The notes beneath the pieces were generated by a model that worked only from the letters and a program-made list of their open reading frames with translations, was not told where the DNA came from and ran no database searches. A program made the translations under genes and the position numbers. From Alteromonas aestuariivivens (lineage in GTDB: Bacteria > Pseudomonadota > Gammaproteobacteria > Enterobacterales > Alteromonadaceae): 64,000 nt of DNA. The DNA lies in contig NZ_QRHA01000005.1 in NCBI RefSeq assembly GCF_003367475.1, positions 62,001 through 126,000 of the forward strand. Direction: 5' to 3'. Shown in pieces: positions 19,303 to 27,962 of this stretch. Positions within the stretch are counted from its first letter, which is position 1. Each line of letters opens with the position of its first letter.

Positions 19303-20298
19303 CTACGCCTGATTCAGCTTTGCCTGCTCGGCACGCAACCGCTGGGCTTCGGCCTTTTCCTGGCGCTTCTGTTCCATAATCAGACGGGCATCGGTGCCTA
19401 CGTGCTCTTCGTTGCGCTGTTTTGCGAGCTGAACCTGTTTTTCACGCTCACGGAACCGCTCAATCTGTTCCTCCGTGTGGGTGCCATAACAATGCGGGCA
19501 GCTCACACCGGGTTCATATTTATCCGACTGCTTGTCTTCTTCAGTTATGGGCAACCGGCAGGCATAACATTGATCAAAGTGACTTTTTTCAAGTTCGTGG
19601 TTAACCGCTACCCGATTATCGAAAACGAAACAATCTCCTTCCCACAAAGACTCTTCCCTGGGCACGTCTTCCAGATACTGAAGAATGCCACCTTCGAGGT
19701 GATACACTTCCTCAAAACCCTGTTCTTTCAGATAGGCGGTGGACTTTTCGCAGCGTATGCCGCCGGTACAAAACATCGCTACTTTCTTATGTTTACCCGG
19801 ATCCAGTTGCTCTTTCACATACTGGGGAAATTCACGAAAAGTTTTGGTTTTAGGGTCGATGGCATGTTTGAACGTCCCAATCTGAATTTCGTAATCGTTG
19901 CGGGTGTCAATAACGGTAACATCCGGGTCGCTGATAAGCGCATTCCAGTCTTTGGGCTTCACATAGGTGCCCACCGTATGGCGCGGATCGATCCCATTGA
20001 CGCCCATGGTAACAATTTCTTTTTTGAGTTTGACCTTGGTGCGGTAAAACGGCTGCTCTTCGTGCAGCGATTCCTTGAATGAAATGGGGTTAATACGCAC
20101 ATCGGCATTCAAATACGCGAGCAGACCATCGATGCCCTCACGGGTACCGGAAACCGTACCGTTGATGCCCTCATGGGCCAGTAACAGAGTTCCTTTAATA
20201 CCAAGTTCGACCATAGTGTTATGCAGCGGCTGCCGCATGGCTTCAAAATCATCAAGCGCAACAAACTTATACATTGCGCAAACAACATATTGAGACAT
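19303..20298 (-). CDS. trhO: tRNA uridine(34) hydroxylase TrhO (rhodanese family, YceA)
   Basis: A 331-aa rhodanese-like protein. Family members hydroxylate U34 of certain tRNAs with oxygen, the first step toward 5-carboxymethoxyuridine or 5-methoxyuridine. The active-site cysteine is C177 in CTGGIRCEK. The N-terminal ferredoxin-like domain ([11 protein letters not shown]) and a C-terminal cysteine cluster (CYACRLP, then CPHCYG) that may bind metal are present. The length matches the family. cmoM, which acts later in the same tRNA modification, is at about 50.5 kb. The EF-hand gene follows directly. Confidence 0.93.
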   Translation of the reverse strand: MSQYVVCAMYKFVALDDFEAMRQPLHNTMVELGIKGTLLLAHEGINGTVSGTREGIDGLLAYLNADVRINPISFKESLHEEQPFYRTKVKLKKEIVTMGVNGIDPRHTVGTYVKPKDWNALISDPDVTVIDTRNDYEIQIGTFKHAIDPKTKTFREFPQYVKEQLDPGKHKKVAMFCTGGIRCEKSTAYLKEQGFEEVYHLEGGILQYLEDVPREESLWEGDCFVFDNRVAVNHELEKSHFDQCYACRLPITEEDKQSDKYEPGVSCPHCYGTHTEEQIERFREREKQVQLAKQRNEEHVGTDARLIMEQKRQEKAEAQRLRAEQAKLNQA

Positions 20299-20392
20299 GA
20301 AAATTGTACCTTTATTTGCTAATTGGAACGTAAAACCAGTGCAAAATGCGGGCGCGACTATACCAGAGGCGGCCAGTGAAAGCCAGAGCCAG

Positions 20393-20875
20393 TCAGGCTC
20401 TCAGCAAGGTTTGGGCAACCGGTATTATGTCAGCAAGATTTTCCGGCTGCTGGACACGCAAAGGTTGTTCGCCTCCACGAAACGCAGACTGAGTTGCAAT
20501 GCTGCAGTTAGCAATTACACCAGGATCTATCCACTGAGGATCATTTTTCACCGCCAGCGGTTCTGGGTGCATAGCCTGCCACAGACTCAAGTCAGCTGTG
20601 CGCCGGGCCGCCAAAAGTTTGGCTGAAACAGCCGAATGTGCCACATCCTGTTCGTCTGTCTGCAAAGGCGGGTTACGGTAGTGGGACTGGTTGGTAGGGC
20701 TGACCACCTTATCTGGATCAGACGCAGCCGGTTCACTGATACGCGAGGGTAAACGGCCAGGCTGGACGTGCATAGCCAGGAACAGCGAGAACACCGCGCC
20801 CTTCCCCGCAGCGCGGGCAAGATTTCCCGACCATTCGTGATCGCCGACTGCCTTTGAATGGATGCTGTTGTGCAA
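20393..20875 (-). CDS. Conserved hypothetical protein, possibly VC2046/SO_2500-like
   Basis: A 160-aa protein with no signal peptide or membrane segment. It has a convincing amino-acid pattern ([36 protein letters not shown]) and resembles the small gammaproteobacterial VC2046/SO_2500-type family as I remember it; I could not check this. The start is a TTG at 20875, justified by GAGGGAG six bases upstream. It lies 94 bases upstream of trhO on the same strand. The function is unknown. Confidence 0.6.
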   Translation of the reverse strand: MHNSIHSKAVGDHEWSGNLARAAGKGAVFSLFLAMHVQPGRLPSRISEPAASDPDKVVSPTNQSHYRNPPLQTDEQDVAHSAVSAKLLAARRTADLSLWQAMHPEPLAVKNDPQWIDPGVIANCSIATQSAFRGGEQPLRVQQPENLADIIPVAQTLLRA

Positions 20876-21030
20876 AAAATGCTCCCTCGTTTACTGCATT
20901 TGGTTATCGGCGCATCACATGGAACCTTTAATCTTTGGATTGTCACTCTGATACTTGCTTAGCGTATTGAATTCACGGAAGATGTGCGGAAGAGTTGGAT
21001 AAGAAGTCCGGTACGGCGTGAGTAGTTTGC

Positions 21031-22677
21031 ATGAATTTTACCGATAAGCGGGTATTAATAATTGAAGATCAGCGCCCGTTCTTATTGCTATTGCGCGGTC
21101 TGCTTAATTCCATGGGTGCAACGGAAGTCGTCACCAAACCATCTGCAGAGCAGGCTATCGCAATTTGTCGCCGACAAAAGTTCGATATCATCATCGCCGA
21201 TCTGCATTTGGGAAGTGACAAAAAAACGGGCTACGAGTTGATTGAAGAGCTTCGTTTTCGTAAATTCATCAAGCCCTCCACGATATTTCTGCTCATCAGT
21301 GCTGACAGCGCGCGCCCTATCGTACTGGGTTCGCTGGAGCGACGTCCGGATGATTACCTGATTAAACCGTTTTCCCAGTCTCAGCTTAAATCACGTATAG
21401 CACGGGCCTGGCAGAAACGTCAGCACATGCTGGTGGTTTACCGGGCTATCTTTGAAGAGCAATGGGATAAGGCCATTGCTGCCTGTCAGATGCTGGTAAA
21501 TACCGATTCACCCTATCGCCGCTATTGTGAACAGGCATTGGTTGAGCTGTACTGGAAAATAAAACAGCCTGAGAAGTCTCTCGAAATCCTGCAAAACTAT
21601 CAAACAGGAAAACCGGTACTCTGGGCCCAGATTGCGCTGGGAAAAACCTATCTCAAGTTAAATAAACCTGATCAGGCACTCGCTGTCGGAGAAGAAATTC
21701 TGGTACTCAATCGCTTCAGTGCCGAAGCCTATGACCTGATTGCCGAAGCCCAGCACGCACTGAAAGAAGGTGAACGTGCAATTGATGCTATTCGTCAGGC
21801 CATAAAACTGTCGCCGTTTTCATTGCCCCGTCATTTCACGGCTTGCACCATCGCCAGGGAAAACCAGGATTATCAGCTCGTTACCGAATCCAGTCAGGCA
21901 ATTTGGCAGCTCTCAAAGCGAACTGTACACCAGGATGTTTCCCATTGGTGCAGCTACATACGCAGCGTACTGGATGCTGCAGAACATGCTGAAGACAAAC
22001 GTACCCGAAACCGCTTTCAGCAAGAGGCTTTACTGCTGCTACAACGGGGTAAATTTGACGACATTCTGAACCGTCAGAGCGACAAGCTCGATTTGGACAT
22101 TTATGAGCAGGTCGTCAATGCACGCATATACTCCCTCGACGGTAAAATGCTCGACGCCAAACGGGATCTGTTCCAGTCCCAGTTTGCGATAGAGGAAAAA
22201 TACGAACACTACCCTACGGCTTTTGCACCCGACAGTTTAAAGGTGATGTACGATTTAGGGGAATTCGATGAAGCGCAGGATCTGATTAAAACACTCCGGC
22301 AAAATGGCGAAGATCTCGACCCTAACAGCCAGCATCTGATGCAGTATGAAAGCAAACGGGCTGAAGAACGCCAGTCACTGTACCAGCAACACAACCGGCA
22401 AGGCATCGATTATTACCAGAAAGGCCAGTATGGTCAGGCCCGGGATTCGTTCAGCCTTGCACTCCAATTTGCCCCGGTTAACACCGGAGTAGCACTGAAT
22501 TTACTTCAGTGTTTACTTAAGGTACTGAGTAATCAGAAAAAACCAGAACCCACCTTGATTAAAGAATGCAGACGGGTCTATAAACTAATTGAAGACATAC
22601 CGCTGCGCAAAGAACACCAACAAAAGTTTGATGACCTGCGCGGCGAATTATTCGATTACTTGGGACTTTCTGCATGA
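21031..22677 (+). CDS. Response regulator fused to TPR repeats (first paralogue)
   Basis: A 548-aa protein. The CheY-like receiver domain occupies residues 1-125. It has the acidic pair E12-D13, phospho-acceptor D57 (IIADLHLG) and the conserved lysine in YLIKPF. The remaining 400 residues are helical with repeated TPR-like pairs (WAQIALGKTYLKLNKPDQALAVGE, and later YYQKGQYGQARDSFSLAL). There is no DNA-binding or enzymatic output domain, so it should act by phosphorylation-controlled protein contacts. It has no kinase neighbour. The lipoprotein gene overlaps its stop codon by four bases (ATGA). A diverged paralogue is at 45.9 kb. Confidence 0.88.
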   Translation: MNFTDKRVLIIEDQRPFLLLLRGLLNSMGATEVVTKPSAEQAIAICRRQKFDIIIADLHLGSDKKTGYELIEELRFRKFIKPSTIFLLISADSARPIVLGSLERRPDDYLIKPFSQSQLKSRIARAWQKRQHMLVVYRAIFEEQWDKAIAACQMLVNTDSPYRRYCEQALVELYWKIKQPEKSLEILQNYQTGKPVLWAQIALGKTYLKLNKPDQALAVGEEILVLNRFSAEAYDLIAEAQHALKEGERAIDAIRQAIKLSPFSLPRHFTACTIARENQDYQLVTESSQAIWQLSKRTVHQDVSHWCSYIRSVLDAAEHAEDKRTRNRFQQEALLLLQRGKFDDILNRQSDKLDLDIYEQVVNARIYSLDGKMLDAKRDLFQSQFAIEEKYEHYPTAFAPDSLKVMYDLGEFDEAQDLIKTLRQNGEDLDPNSQHLMQYESKRAEERQSLYQQHNRQGIDYYQKGQYGQARDSFSLALQFAPVNTGVALNLLQCLLKVLSNQKKPEPTLIKECRRVYKLIEDIPLRKEHQQKFDDLRGELFDYLGLSA

Positions 22678-22970
22678 CATTACATTACCGCATTGCGGCC
22701 GCAACCGGTGTGGCCATCTCGCTATCGGCCTGCAGCACAAACGACAAAGCCTGCGAAGACATTCTCGAAGTAAGGCACCAGCAACAGGTTTGCTCAGAGT
22801 TATCCCGCGTTATGAATGACAGCAGTCATCCGCAGCAGGCACTGACCGCTCGTAAACGCTTTGAGGTCGAATGTGAGCAATTACGCTACTATCGTGATGA
22901 TTTTGATACCATCTGCAAAGGCAATCAAAAGCCAATCGGTGAAAAAAAATCTGATGAGAACAATCCCTGA
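22674..22970 (+). CDS. Small lipoprotein
   Basis: A 98-aa protein with a lipoprotein signal (GVAISLSAC, cysteine at about residue 20) and a short, charged, helical mature part containing four further cysteines. Its ATG overlaps the stop of the response regulator-TPR gene, so the two are translationally coupled. The function is unknown. Confidence 0.75.
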   Translation: MTLHYRIAAATGVAISLSACSTNDKACEDILEVRHQQQVCSELSRVMNDSSHPQQALTARKRFEVECEQLRYYRDDFDTICKGNQKPIGEKKSDENNP

Positions 22971-23243
22971 TTAATTTATACACCTCTTTGACTTTCTGGA
23001 ATTGCCGGCGTTTTGCCTGTTCTGGCGGACATACTCCCCAGATGCAGGCAGGACAACCGTAAGTCAGATAGCCAGCTTTAACTTCAAGCCGCTTCGCATT
23101 GCGTTTCAGCCTGCTATCGTTGTGCGTGTGATTTCATTGAACAAACCTTGTTCATTAACTACTCTTTGCCTGAAGATCCTATTTGTTTCTGTTGCAACCG
23201 ATACAATTACACACACCAGTCTGATCATTTTTCGTCCACTTAC
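22971..23243. other. Gene-free leader upstream of the first BlaI-type promoter
   Basis: No convincing gene is seen here. An 81-aa plus-strand frame runs through it but lacks a ribosome site and protein-like composition. Together with the promoter and leader at 23244-23330 this makes a 360-bp intergenic stretch. Confidence 0.5.
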
Positions 23244-23300
23244 TTGACACCCTCAGCACATAAAACTACATTCGTAGTTACCATTGACTACAAATGTAGT
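23244..23300 (+). promoter_or_regulatory. BlaI-type promoter/operator 1 (Sel1-TonB-like gene)
   Basis: -35 TTGACA (23244-23249) and -10 TACATT (23267-23272) are 17 bp apart. One dyad, ACTACATTCGTAGT (23265-23278), covers the -10. A second perfect dyad, ACTACAAATGTAGT (23287-23300), lies 22 bp downstream centre to centre. The TACA-NN-TGTA core is the BlaI/MecI operator core. The same layout recurs at 24760 and 60921. Confidence 0.85.
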
Positions 23301-23330
23301 TTAAGACACCTTAGGAACGAGGGATTTGAA

Positions 23331-24743
23331 ATGAAATATATTGGCAAAAACCTGATAACCGCTCTGGCAATCACGCTGCCTTTTCAGGCTGCATCTATCA
23401 ACCTGTTAAAAGCGAACACGGAATTCAAAAACGGGCAATATGATTCTGCATTTTCTCTCTATCAGGAAGGTGCGGAGGTCGGCAGTGCCCATGCCTACTA
23501 CCAACTGGGCGTGATGTATTCTGAGGGTTTGGGTGTGAAAGCTGACCCTATTTCCTCATTGATTTATTTCTCCCTGGCGGCGGATCAAAAATACCATAAT
23601 GCGGAATCCGTTCGAGACGCGATGCTCGCTGAACTCGATGGCGAACAACTGGCACGGGTAGATGAATTACTCGGCGAATTCGCTCTGCGACAACACAACG
23701 AGCAACAACGGTATCTGCCCAAGATCATCGAGCAAAACCTGGACTACAAAGTCACCTTCAACGGTAGCCCCGCATTAGAACGGAAGTTTTTTTACGACAT
23801 GACGGAAATCGACAGTGAAATTGTATTTCCTGTAGGTGTTATCGTTAGCAGACCGGCGTTCTTAGTTGTTGAGAACGACGTAGCTACCGACGGTTCTGTC
23901 CGGCACATCAGCAAAATTCAGAAAACCGGTTATGTGAACAGGTATATCGATTCCTACCAGTTATTTCCCTTTGCGCAGCCCCAGTTCAAAGGTGAACCGG
24001 TTGAATTTGTGAACAGGGCTTACTTGGGTGCCGCAACTAACGATAAATTTGGCCTGATAGAAGACCTGCCTCGACTTTATGGTGAAACCCGTAAAATTGT
24101 GCGCACCGCAAAGAAAAGCGACACGCTGGAAGACCAGTATGAATACGCTATGTCAATGGTTCTCTTTCCCTGGATGGAAGAACAGCCTCACCAGGCGGAA
24201 ACCTTACTGAAAAGCCTTGCAGTAAAAGGGCATCCGGCTGCGATGTACGAGTATGGGCTGGAACTCTACATGGAGCAGAAAGACATCCCTGAAGCCATTA
24301 AGTGGATAACTGAAGCCAGCAAATTTGGCCTTGCCCGAGCAGAATACCGGCTTGGAAAGTTACTAATGACCAGCCCTTGGATTGAAAAAGACGAGAAAAA
24401 AGCATTGTTCTGGTTTGAGTCAGCTATGCAAAAAGGGCACGAAGCCGCAACCCTGAATGCAGCCAGGATTAAAATTACCGCAGATAACACGTCGCTACGA
24501 GACATTGAAGGCGCCATGGAATACCTGGAACTGGCGGAAAAGTCGCAACATCTCAATCCGGAGTATTTTTACCTGCTGGCCCTTTCCTATAAAGACAGAC
24601 CCGACCGTGACTTTGCACTGGCAGTTAAAAACCTGGAGCAAGCCATTGTAATGGGTAACCGTACAAATTGGGACACCTCAGAATGGGAAGCTCTGCTAGC
24701 CAGGATGACCAGAGGTAAAGTCACCGTGACAGACTATTTCTGA
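23331..24743 (+). CDS. Exported Sel1-repeat protein with TonB-C-like middle domain
   Basis: A 470-aa protein with an N-terminal signal (LITALAITLPFQAASI). Sel1-type repeats occur at the N-terminus (residues about 25-85, ending YYQLGVMYSEGLGVKADP) and again from about 330 to the end (AAMYEYGLELYM, AEYRLGKLLM). The middle (about 165-240) resembles a TonB C-terminal fold: a VATDGSVR strand, then a FAQPQFKGEPVEF end. I began at the ATG at 23331, with GAGGG upstream; the longer open frame would cross the operators. It lies 89 bp before the repressor gene and has its own BlaI-type promoter. It is probably periplasmic. The function is unknown; a scaffold or effector of the M56 circuit is an inference. 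Confidence 0.75.
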   Translation: MKYIGKNLITALAITLPFQAASINLLKANTEFKNGQYDSAFSLYQEGAEVGSAHAYYQLGVMYSEGLGVKADPISSLIYFSLAADQKYHNAESVRDAMLAELDGEQLARVDELLGEFALRQHNEQQRYLPKIIEQNLDYKVTFNGSPALERKFFYDMTEIDSEIVFPVGVIVSRPAFLVVENDVATDGSVRHISKIQKTGYVNRYIDSYQLFPFAQPQFKGEPVEFVNRAYLGAATNDKFGLIEDLPRLYGETRKIVRTAKKSDTLEDQYEYAMSMVLFPWMEEQPHQAETLLKSLAVKGHPAAMYEYGLELYMEQKDIPEAIKWITEASKFGLARAEYRLGKLLMTSPWIEKDEKKALFWFESAMQKGHEAATLNAARIKITADNTSLRDIEGAMEYLELAEKSQHLNPEYFYLLALSYKDRPDRDFALAVKNLEQAIVMGNRTNWDTSEWEALLARMTRGKVTVTDYF

Positions 24744-24759
24744 ATCCCATTAAAAACGG

Positions 24760-24817
24760 TTGACGTTCCAACACATTTCAAACTACATTTGTAGTCAATA
24801 TGCACTGCAAATGTAGT
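24760..24817 (+). promoter_or_regulatory. BlaI-type promoter/operator 2 (repressor-peptidase operon)
   Basis: -35 TTGACG (24760-24765) and -10 TACATT (24784-24789) are 18 bp apart. A perfect dyad, ACTACATTTGTAGT (24782-24795), covers the -10. A second, ACTGCAAATGTAGT (24804-24817) with one mismatch, lies 22 bp downstream. The placement implies that the repressor controls its own operon. Confidence 0.85.
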
Positions 24818-24832
24818 TCAAGTGGAATAGAT

Positions 24833-25201
24833 ATGAAATTAAGTGAATTCGAACTGGATGTAATGCACTACTTCTGGAAACAGACTCAGTGCTCAGCGAA
24901 ACAAATCCACCAGTGGATAGGCGAGCAAAAGCCCGTTGCGTACAACACGGTGAAAACCATTGTTGATCGACTTGAAGAAAAAGGGGCCATCATACGGGTA
25001 GGAAAGGATGGCAGAGCGCTGTTGTTTCAGGCCGCTGTCACACAGGAAGAGTTAACGCCCAGTGTACTACCCAATTTTATCAAACGGTTTTTCGGCGGTA
25101 GTGCCAAGGGGCTTATCACCCATATAATCGACGACGACAAACTCACGGATGATGAAATTGAATATCTGCAGCAATACCTGAAAGACAAAAAAAAACAATA
25201 G
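24833..25201 (+). CDS. BlaI/MecI-family transcriptional repressor
   Basis: A 122-aa winged-helix repressor. The N-terminus (MKLSEFELDVMHYFWKQ) and the recognition region (AYNTVKTIVDRLEEKGAI) are typical of BlaI/MecI, as is a C-terminal dimerisation helix segment. I began at the ATG at 24833, since the earlier in-frame ATG (24800) lies inside the operator. BlaI-type proteins are inactivated by cleavage triggered by a partner M56 peptidase. Here that partner follows after 13 bases. Confidence 0.92.
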   Translation: MKLSEFELDVMHYFWKQTQCSAKQIHQWIGEQKPVAYNTVKTIVDRLEEKGAIIRVGKDGRALLFQAAVTQEELTPSVLPNFIKRFFGGSAKGLITHIIDDDKLTDDEIEYLQQYLKDKKKQ

Positions 25202-25214
25202 CGTAAGAAAATAA

Positions 25215-26933
25215 ATGGACTACCTGTTAACCAATTTTGCTACCACTGTGTTGATGCTGATCACGGTCAAATTCATTCAAGAAGCCCCCGCAAGACTACA
25301 GATAACACTATTGATGCTTGCACTGCTCAATTGGTTTATTCCATGGCATGATCTGGAAGTCAGCCTCCTCGCCCCCTCCTCTTTGCTGCCACACAACATC
25401 GACTATTTTCTGCCCACCGAAATGATGGCCTCTAATACAACCCCAGGGCAGGTTTTCGCCAACATTTCTCATTGGGGGAACGTTGTCCAAAATGTTGAGT
25501 GGTTTTCTTTCAGCCATGTGTTTACGGGCCTGTTGTGTTTAGGCATTCTGCTGTTTTTTGGTGATGTGCTGCGTTACTTACGCTATTTGGACAGTCTGAA
25601 TAAAACCGCAGAGGATCGGACAGAATTACTGGTGCATTACAACTTACCGGCCAAAGCTCACTATTTATGCGGCATTTCAGTGAAAATTTGCCAGGGTTGT
25701 CCGCCAGCAATGGCGACAGGTGTTATTCGGCCAACCATATGGCTTAACCGCAGACTGCTCAATTCCTCACAGCTTCATTCGGTATTGTTACACGAAGTCA
25801 CCCACCTTCGCCATTGTGATCCAGGCCTTAAGTGGGTAACGCAATTGGCCAGGCGGGTGTTTTGGTGGAACCCACTGGTTATTAAATTGATTGAACGAAT
25901 TGACCTGCTGGTAGAAATGAGTTGTGACCAGCATTGCTATGCCGTAAAGCGTGAAAAATACAGCCAGGATCTCGCTGCAATTATCCTGCAAAGCCATTCA
26001 GGTACGAGTAATCAAGCGGCTCAAATAAGTGGATTTACCAGCATTCACAGCCAGGCCAGCGCAAACTTACTGCGACTGGAATCGTTAAAAAGTGAAAAAA
26101 CGCTCCGTTTGAAATTCGTTGCTCTGGCCTGCGTGGGTACACTGCTGAGTTCCGTGGCATGTGCACAATTCAACAGCTCCATAGTTACCGACGAAACTGA
26201 CCGTCTCCATGCCATGGCGCTACGGGTCCAGGCTCACAGGGCAAATCAGAATAAGTATTCCATTTATCGCCCGGACACTGCCAAAAATGCACAATTCAAC
26301 CGCCAAATGCGCGAACTGGTTGCATTAAGCAAAGACGCACTTAGCCCCAGTCACGATGTGTTGAACCTGGCATACTCAGAGATTGACGCCTGGTACGCCA
26401 ATCGCCCCGCTCTCCCTGCCCCACAACAACGTGAAATAGCTTTTCATACCACAGCTGTGCAACACTTTTTACTGCAACAGCAAAACAGGCAGAGTGACTA
26501 TCTCGACCTTGTCACACAACGATTTGGTGCACCGGAAAAGGTTCCGGTGCCGTTGCGATACAGTACCGCTGCAGCACTAATAAAGCTGCACCGCTATGAA
26601 AATGCACTGGAAATTTTGCAGCAGTTTGACCTGGCTTCCCCTAAAACTGCACTGGGAAATTTTATTCTGGCAGTTGAGGCCTGCATGAAACAAGGCAAGT
26701 ACGAGCAGGCATTATGGTTGGTTAACAACCGGGTGGTACGTAACAACACATCTGAGGAGATTAGGTTGCTCAAACTGAGGTTCAATGTATTGACCACAGC
26801 AGGCCAAACTGGCCCTGCAGAGCAAATCCGGGCAGATCTAGCCAACCACTATGGGGTGGAAAAAATACCGCCACAAAACTTTAACGGTCCTGCCCTTCGG
26901 GTGCAGTGGGCACCGGTTCTTGACCACATCTAG
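25215..26933 (+). CDS. BlaR1-like M56 membrane metallopeptidase with a non-PBP sensor domain
   Basis: A 572-aa protein. Membrane helices lie at about residues 5-20, 30-46 and 95-118. The M56 zinc site is HEVTH (193-197), followed by the family's FWWNP and EMSCDQ segments. A last helix at about 296-315 leads to an extracytoplasmic C-terminal domain (316-572). In BlaR1/MecR1 this position holds a penicillin-binding sensor. Here there is no SxxK-type serine site recognisable; the domain is helical, with TPR-like pairs (YENALEILQQFD, KYEQALWLVNNR). The secreted protein at 61.0 kb is a homologue of this domain. It probably cleaves or triggers loss of the repressor encoded just upstream. The ligand is unknown. 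Confidence 0.85.
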   Translation: MDYLLTNFATTVLMLITVKFIQEAPARLQITLLMLALLNWFIPWHDLEVSLLAPSSLLPHNIDYFLPTEMMASNTTPGQVFANISHWGNVVQNVEWFSFSHVFTGLLCLGILLFFGDVLRYLRYLDSLNKTAEDRTELLVHYNLPAKAHYLCGISVKICQGCPPAMATGVIRPTIWLNRRLLNSSQLHSVLLHEVTHLRHCDPGLKWVTQLARRVFWWNPLVIKLIERIDLLVEMSCDQHCYAVKREKYSQDLAAIILQSHSGTSNQAAQISGFTSIHSQASANLLRLESLKSEKTLRLKFVALACVGTLLSSVACAQFNSSIVTDETDRLHAMALRVQAHRANQNKYSIYRPDTAKNAQFNRQMRELVALSKDALSPSHDVLNLAYSEIDAWYANRPALPAPQQREIAFHTTAVQHFLLQQQNRQSDYLDLVTQRFGAPEKVPVPLRYSTAAALIKLHRYENALEILQQFDLASPKTALGNFILAVEACMKQGKYEQALWLVNNRVVRNNTSEEIRLLKLRFNVLTTAGQTGPAEQIRADLANHYGVEKIPPQNFNGPALRVQWAPVLDHI

Positions 26934-26951
26934 AAAACTTTTGGCGTACAT

Positions 26952-26975
26952 TTGGCAGAAAAGGCAGTCTGCCAA
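26952..26975. terminator. Hairpin ending the M56 operon
   Basis: TTGGCAGA (26952-26959) and TCTGCCAA (26968-26975) form a perfect 8-bp stem with an 8-base loop, 18 bp after the peptidase stop. The following T tract is poor (TAAAG). It lies between convergent genes and may serve both. Confidence 0.5.
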
Positions 26976-27032
26976 TAAAGGTTAATAACGGATACTGAGT
27001 TGAACGGATTTAACTCTTCTGCAGCGTATGGT

Positions 27033-27962
27033 TCAGGCCGCAGGCCGGAACCGCTCTCTTCCCAGCGCCGCTACTACTGAACCAACAATCACCAATACGC
27101 CACCTAAATAGGCAACGCCCCCCAATTCCGGCTGCGTAAATACTGCTGGCTGCACCTGCTCGGCAATCAGCATACTCAAATAGGTAAACAGCGGTGCTAG
27201 TGCCAGCACAGCACTGACACGTGAGGCGTACCAGATGCGCAGGGCTTCGGTAAACGCGCCATAAGCCACAAGCGTGTTCAGGCAACAGAATACCAAAGCA
27301 CCGAGTTGAACCGAATTCATGTTGGTCAGGTCAACGGGTTCACTAAACGGCAGCAGCATCGCTGAACCGAATACGTACAGCAACAACGTAAGCTGCATGG
27401 CAGACATGGGGCCCAGCAACACTTTCTGACACAGCGCGTACATCGCCCAGCTGAGCGCAGCGACGACGACAAACACAATACCAATGAAATCTTCGCTTTC
27501 TGAGGCAGCAATCTGCGACAACCGTTGATTGAAAAACAGCGCCAATCCAACCAGCAGACAAACTGCCCCCACCAGTTGTATTCGGTTAAACTGTTCCTTG
27601 TAAAACACTACGCCACCAACCATAAGTGCAAACGGCGCAATCTGCATCAGCACCTGAACGCTCGCCGGGCTGAGATGCTCCAGCCCCATTACGTTAGTCA
27701 CGTAATTAATAACCAGCATGAAGGTTGCACCAATGCAGAGTAGCCACAAGCCCTGTGATAAACCCGAATAGGCGCCCAGTTGGCGCTTTTTAACCAGAAG
27801 CAGGCCAACCACGACACCTGCACTCGCGAAACGGTAAAGGGTAATCGTAGGGCTATCCATTGCCTGCAGACAAAGCGTCAAAAATATCGGCAATATACCC
27901 CACAAAAAGGCTGTGACCAGTGCGAGAAAAAAACCATAAACGGGCCGAACATCGTGGCTCAC
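27033..27962 (-). CDS. EamA/DMT-family transporter
   Basis: A 309-aa protein with about ten hydrophobic helices in two homologous halves, the drug/metabolite transporter (EamA) layout. The first half starts FFLALVTAFLWGILPIF and the second DFIGIVFVVVAALSWAMYAL. The start is GTG directly abutting the stop of the upstream lipoprotein gene, so the two form a transcription unit. The substrate is unknown; family members export amino acids or metabolites. Confidence 0.88.
   Translation of the reverse strand: MSHDVRPVYGFFLALVTAFLWGILPIFLTLCLQAMDSPTITLYRFASAGVVVGLLLVKKRQLGAYSGLSQGLWLLCIGATFMLVINYVTNVMGLEHLSPASVQVLMQIAPFALMVGGVVFYKEQFNRIQLVGAVCLLVGLALFFNQRLSQIAASESEDFIGIVFVVVAALSWAMYALCQKVLLGPMSAMQLTLLLYVFGSAMLLPFSEPVDLTNMNSVQLGALVFCCLNTLVAYGAFTEALRIWYASRVSAVLALAPLFTYLSMLIAEQVQPAVFTQPELGGVAYLGGVLVIVGSVVAALGRERFRPAA

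Noticed and set aside
20587..20946. 119-aa minus-strand frame overlapping the short conserved hypothetical
   Set aside because: The other minus-strand frame (20393-20875) has a better ribosome site and a much more protein-like sequence.
23002..23247. 81-aa plus-strand frame before the Sel1/TonB-like gene
   Set aside because: It runs into a well-formed promoter and has no start signal.
24833..26933. Beta-lactam resistance locus
   Set aside because: The repressor and M56 peptidase look like BlaI/BlaR1, but the sensor domain is not penicillin-binding and no beta-lactamase or PBP2a gene is linked.
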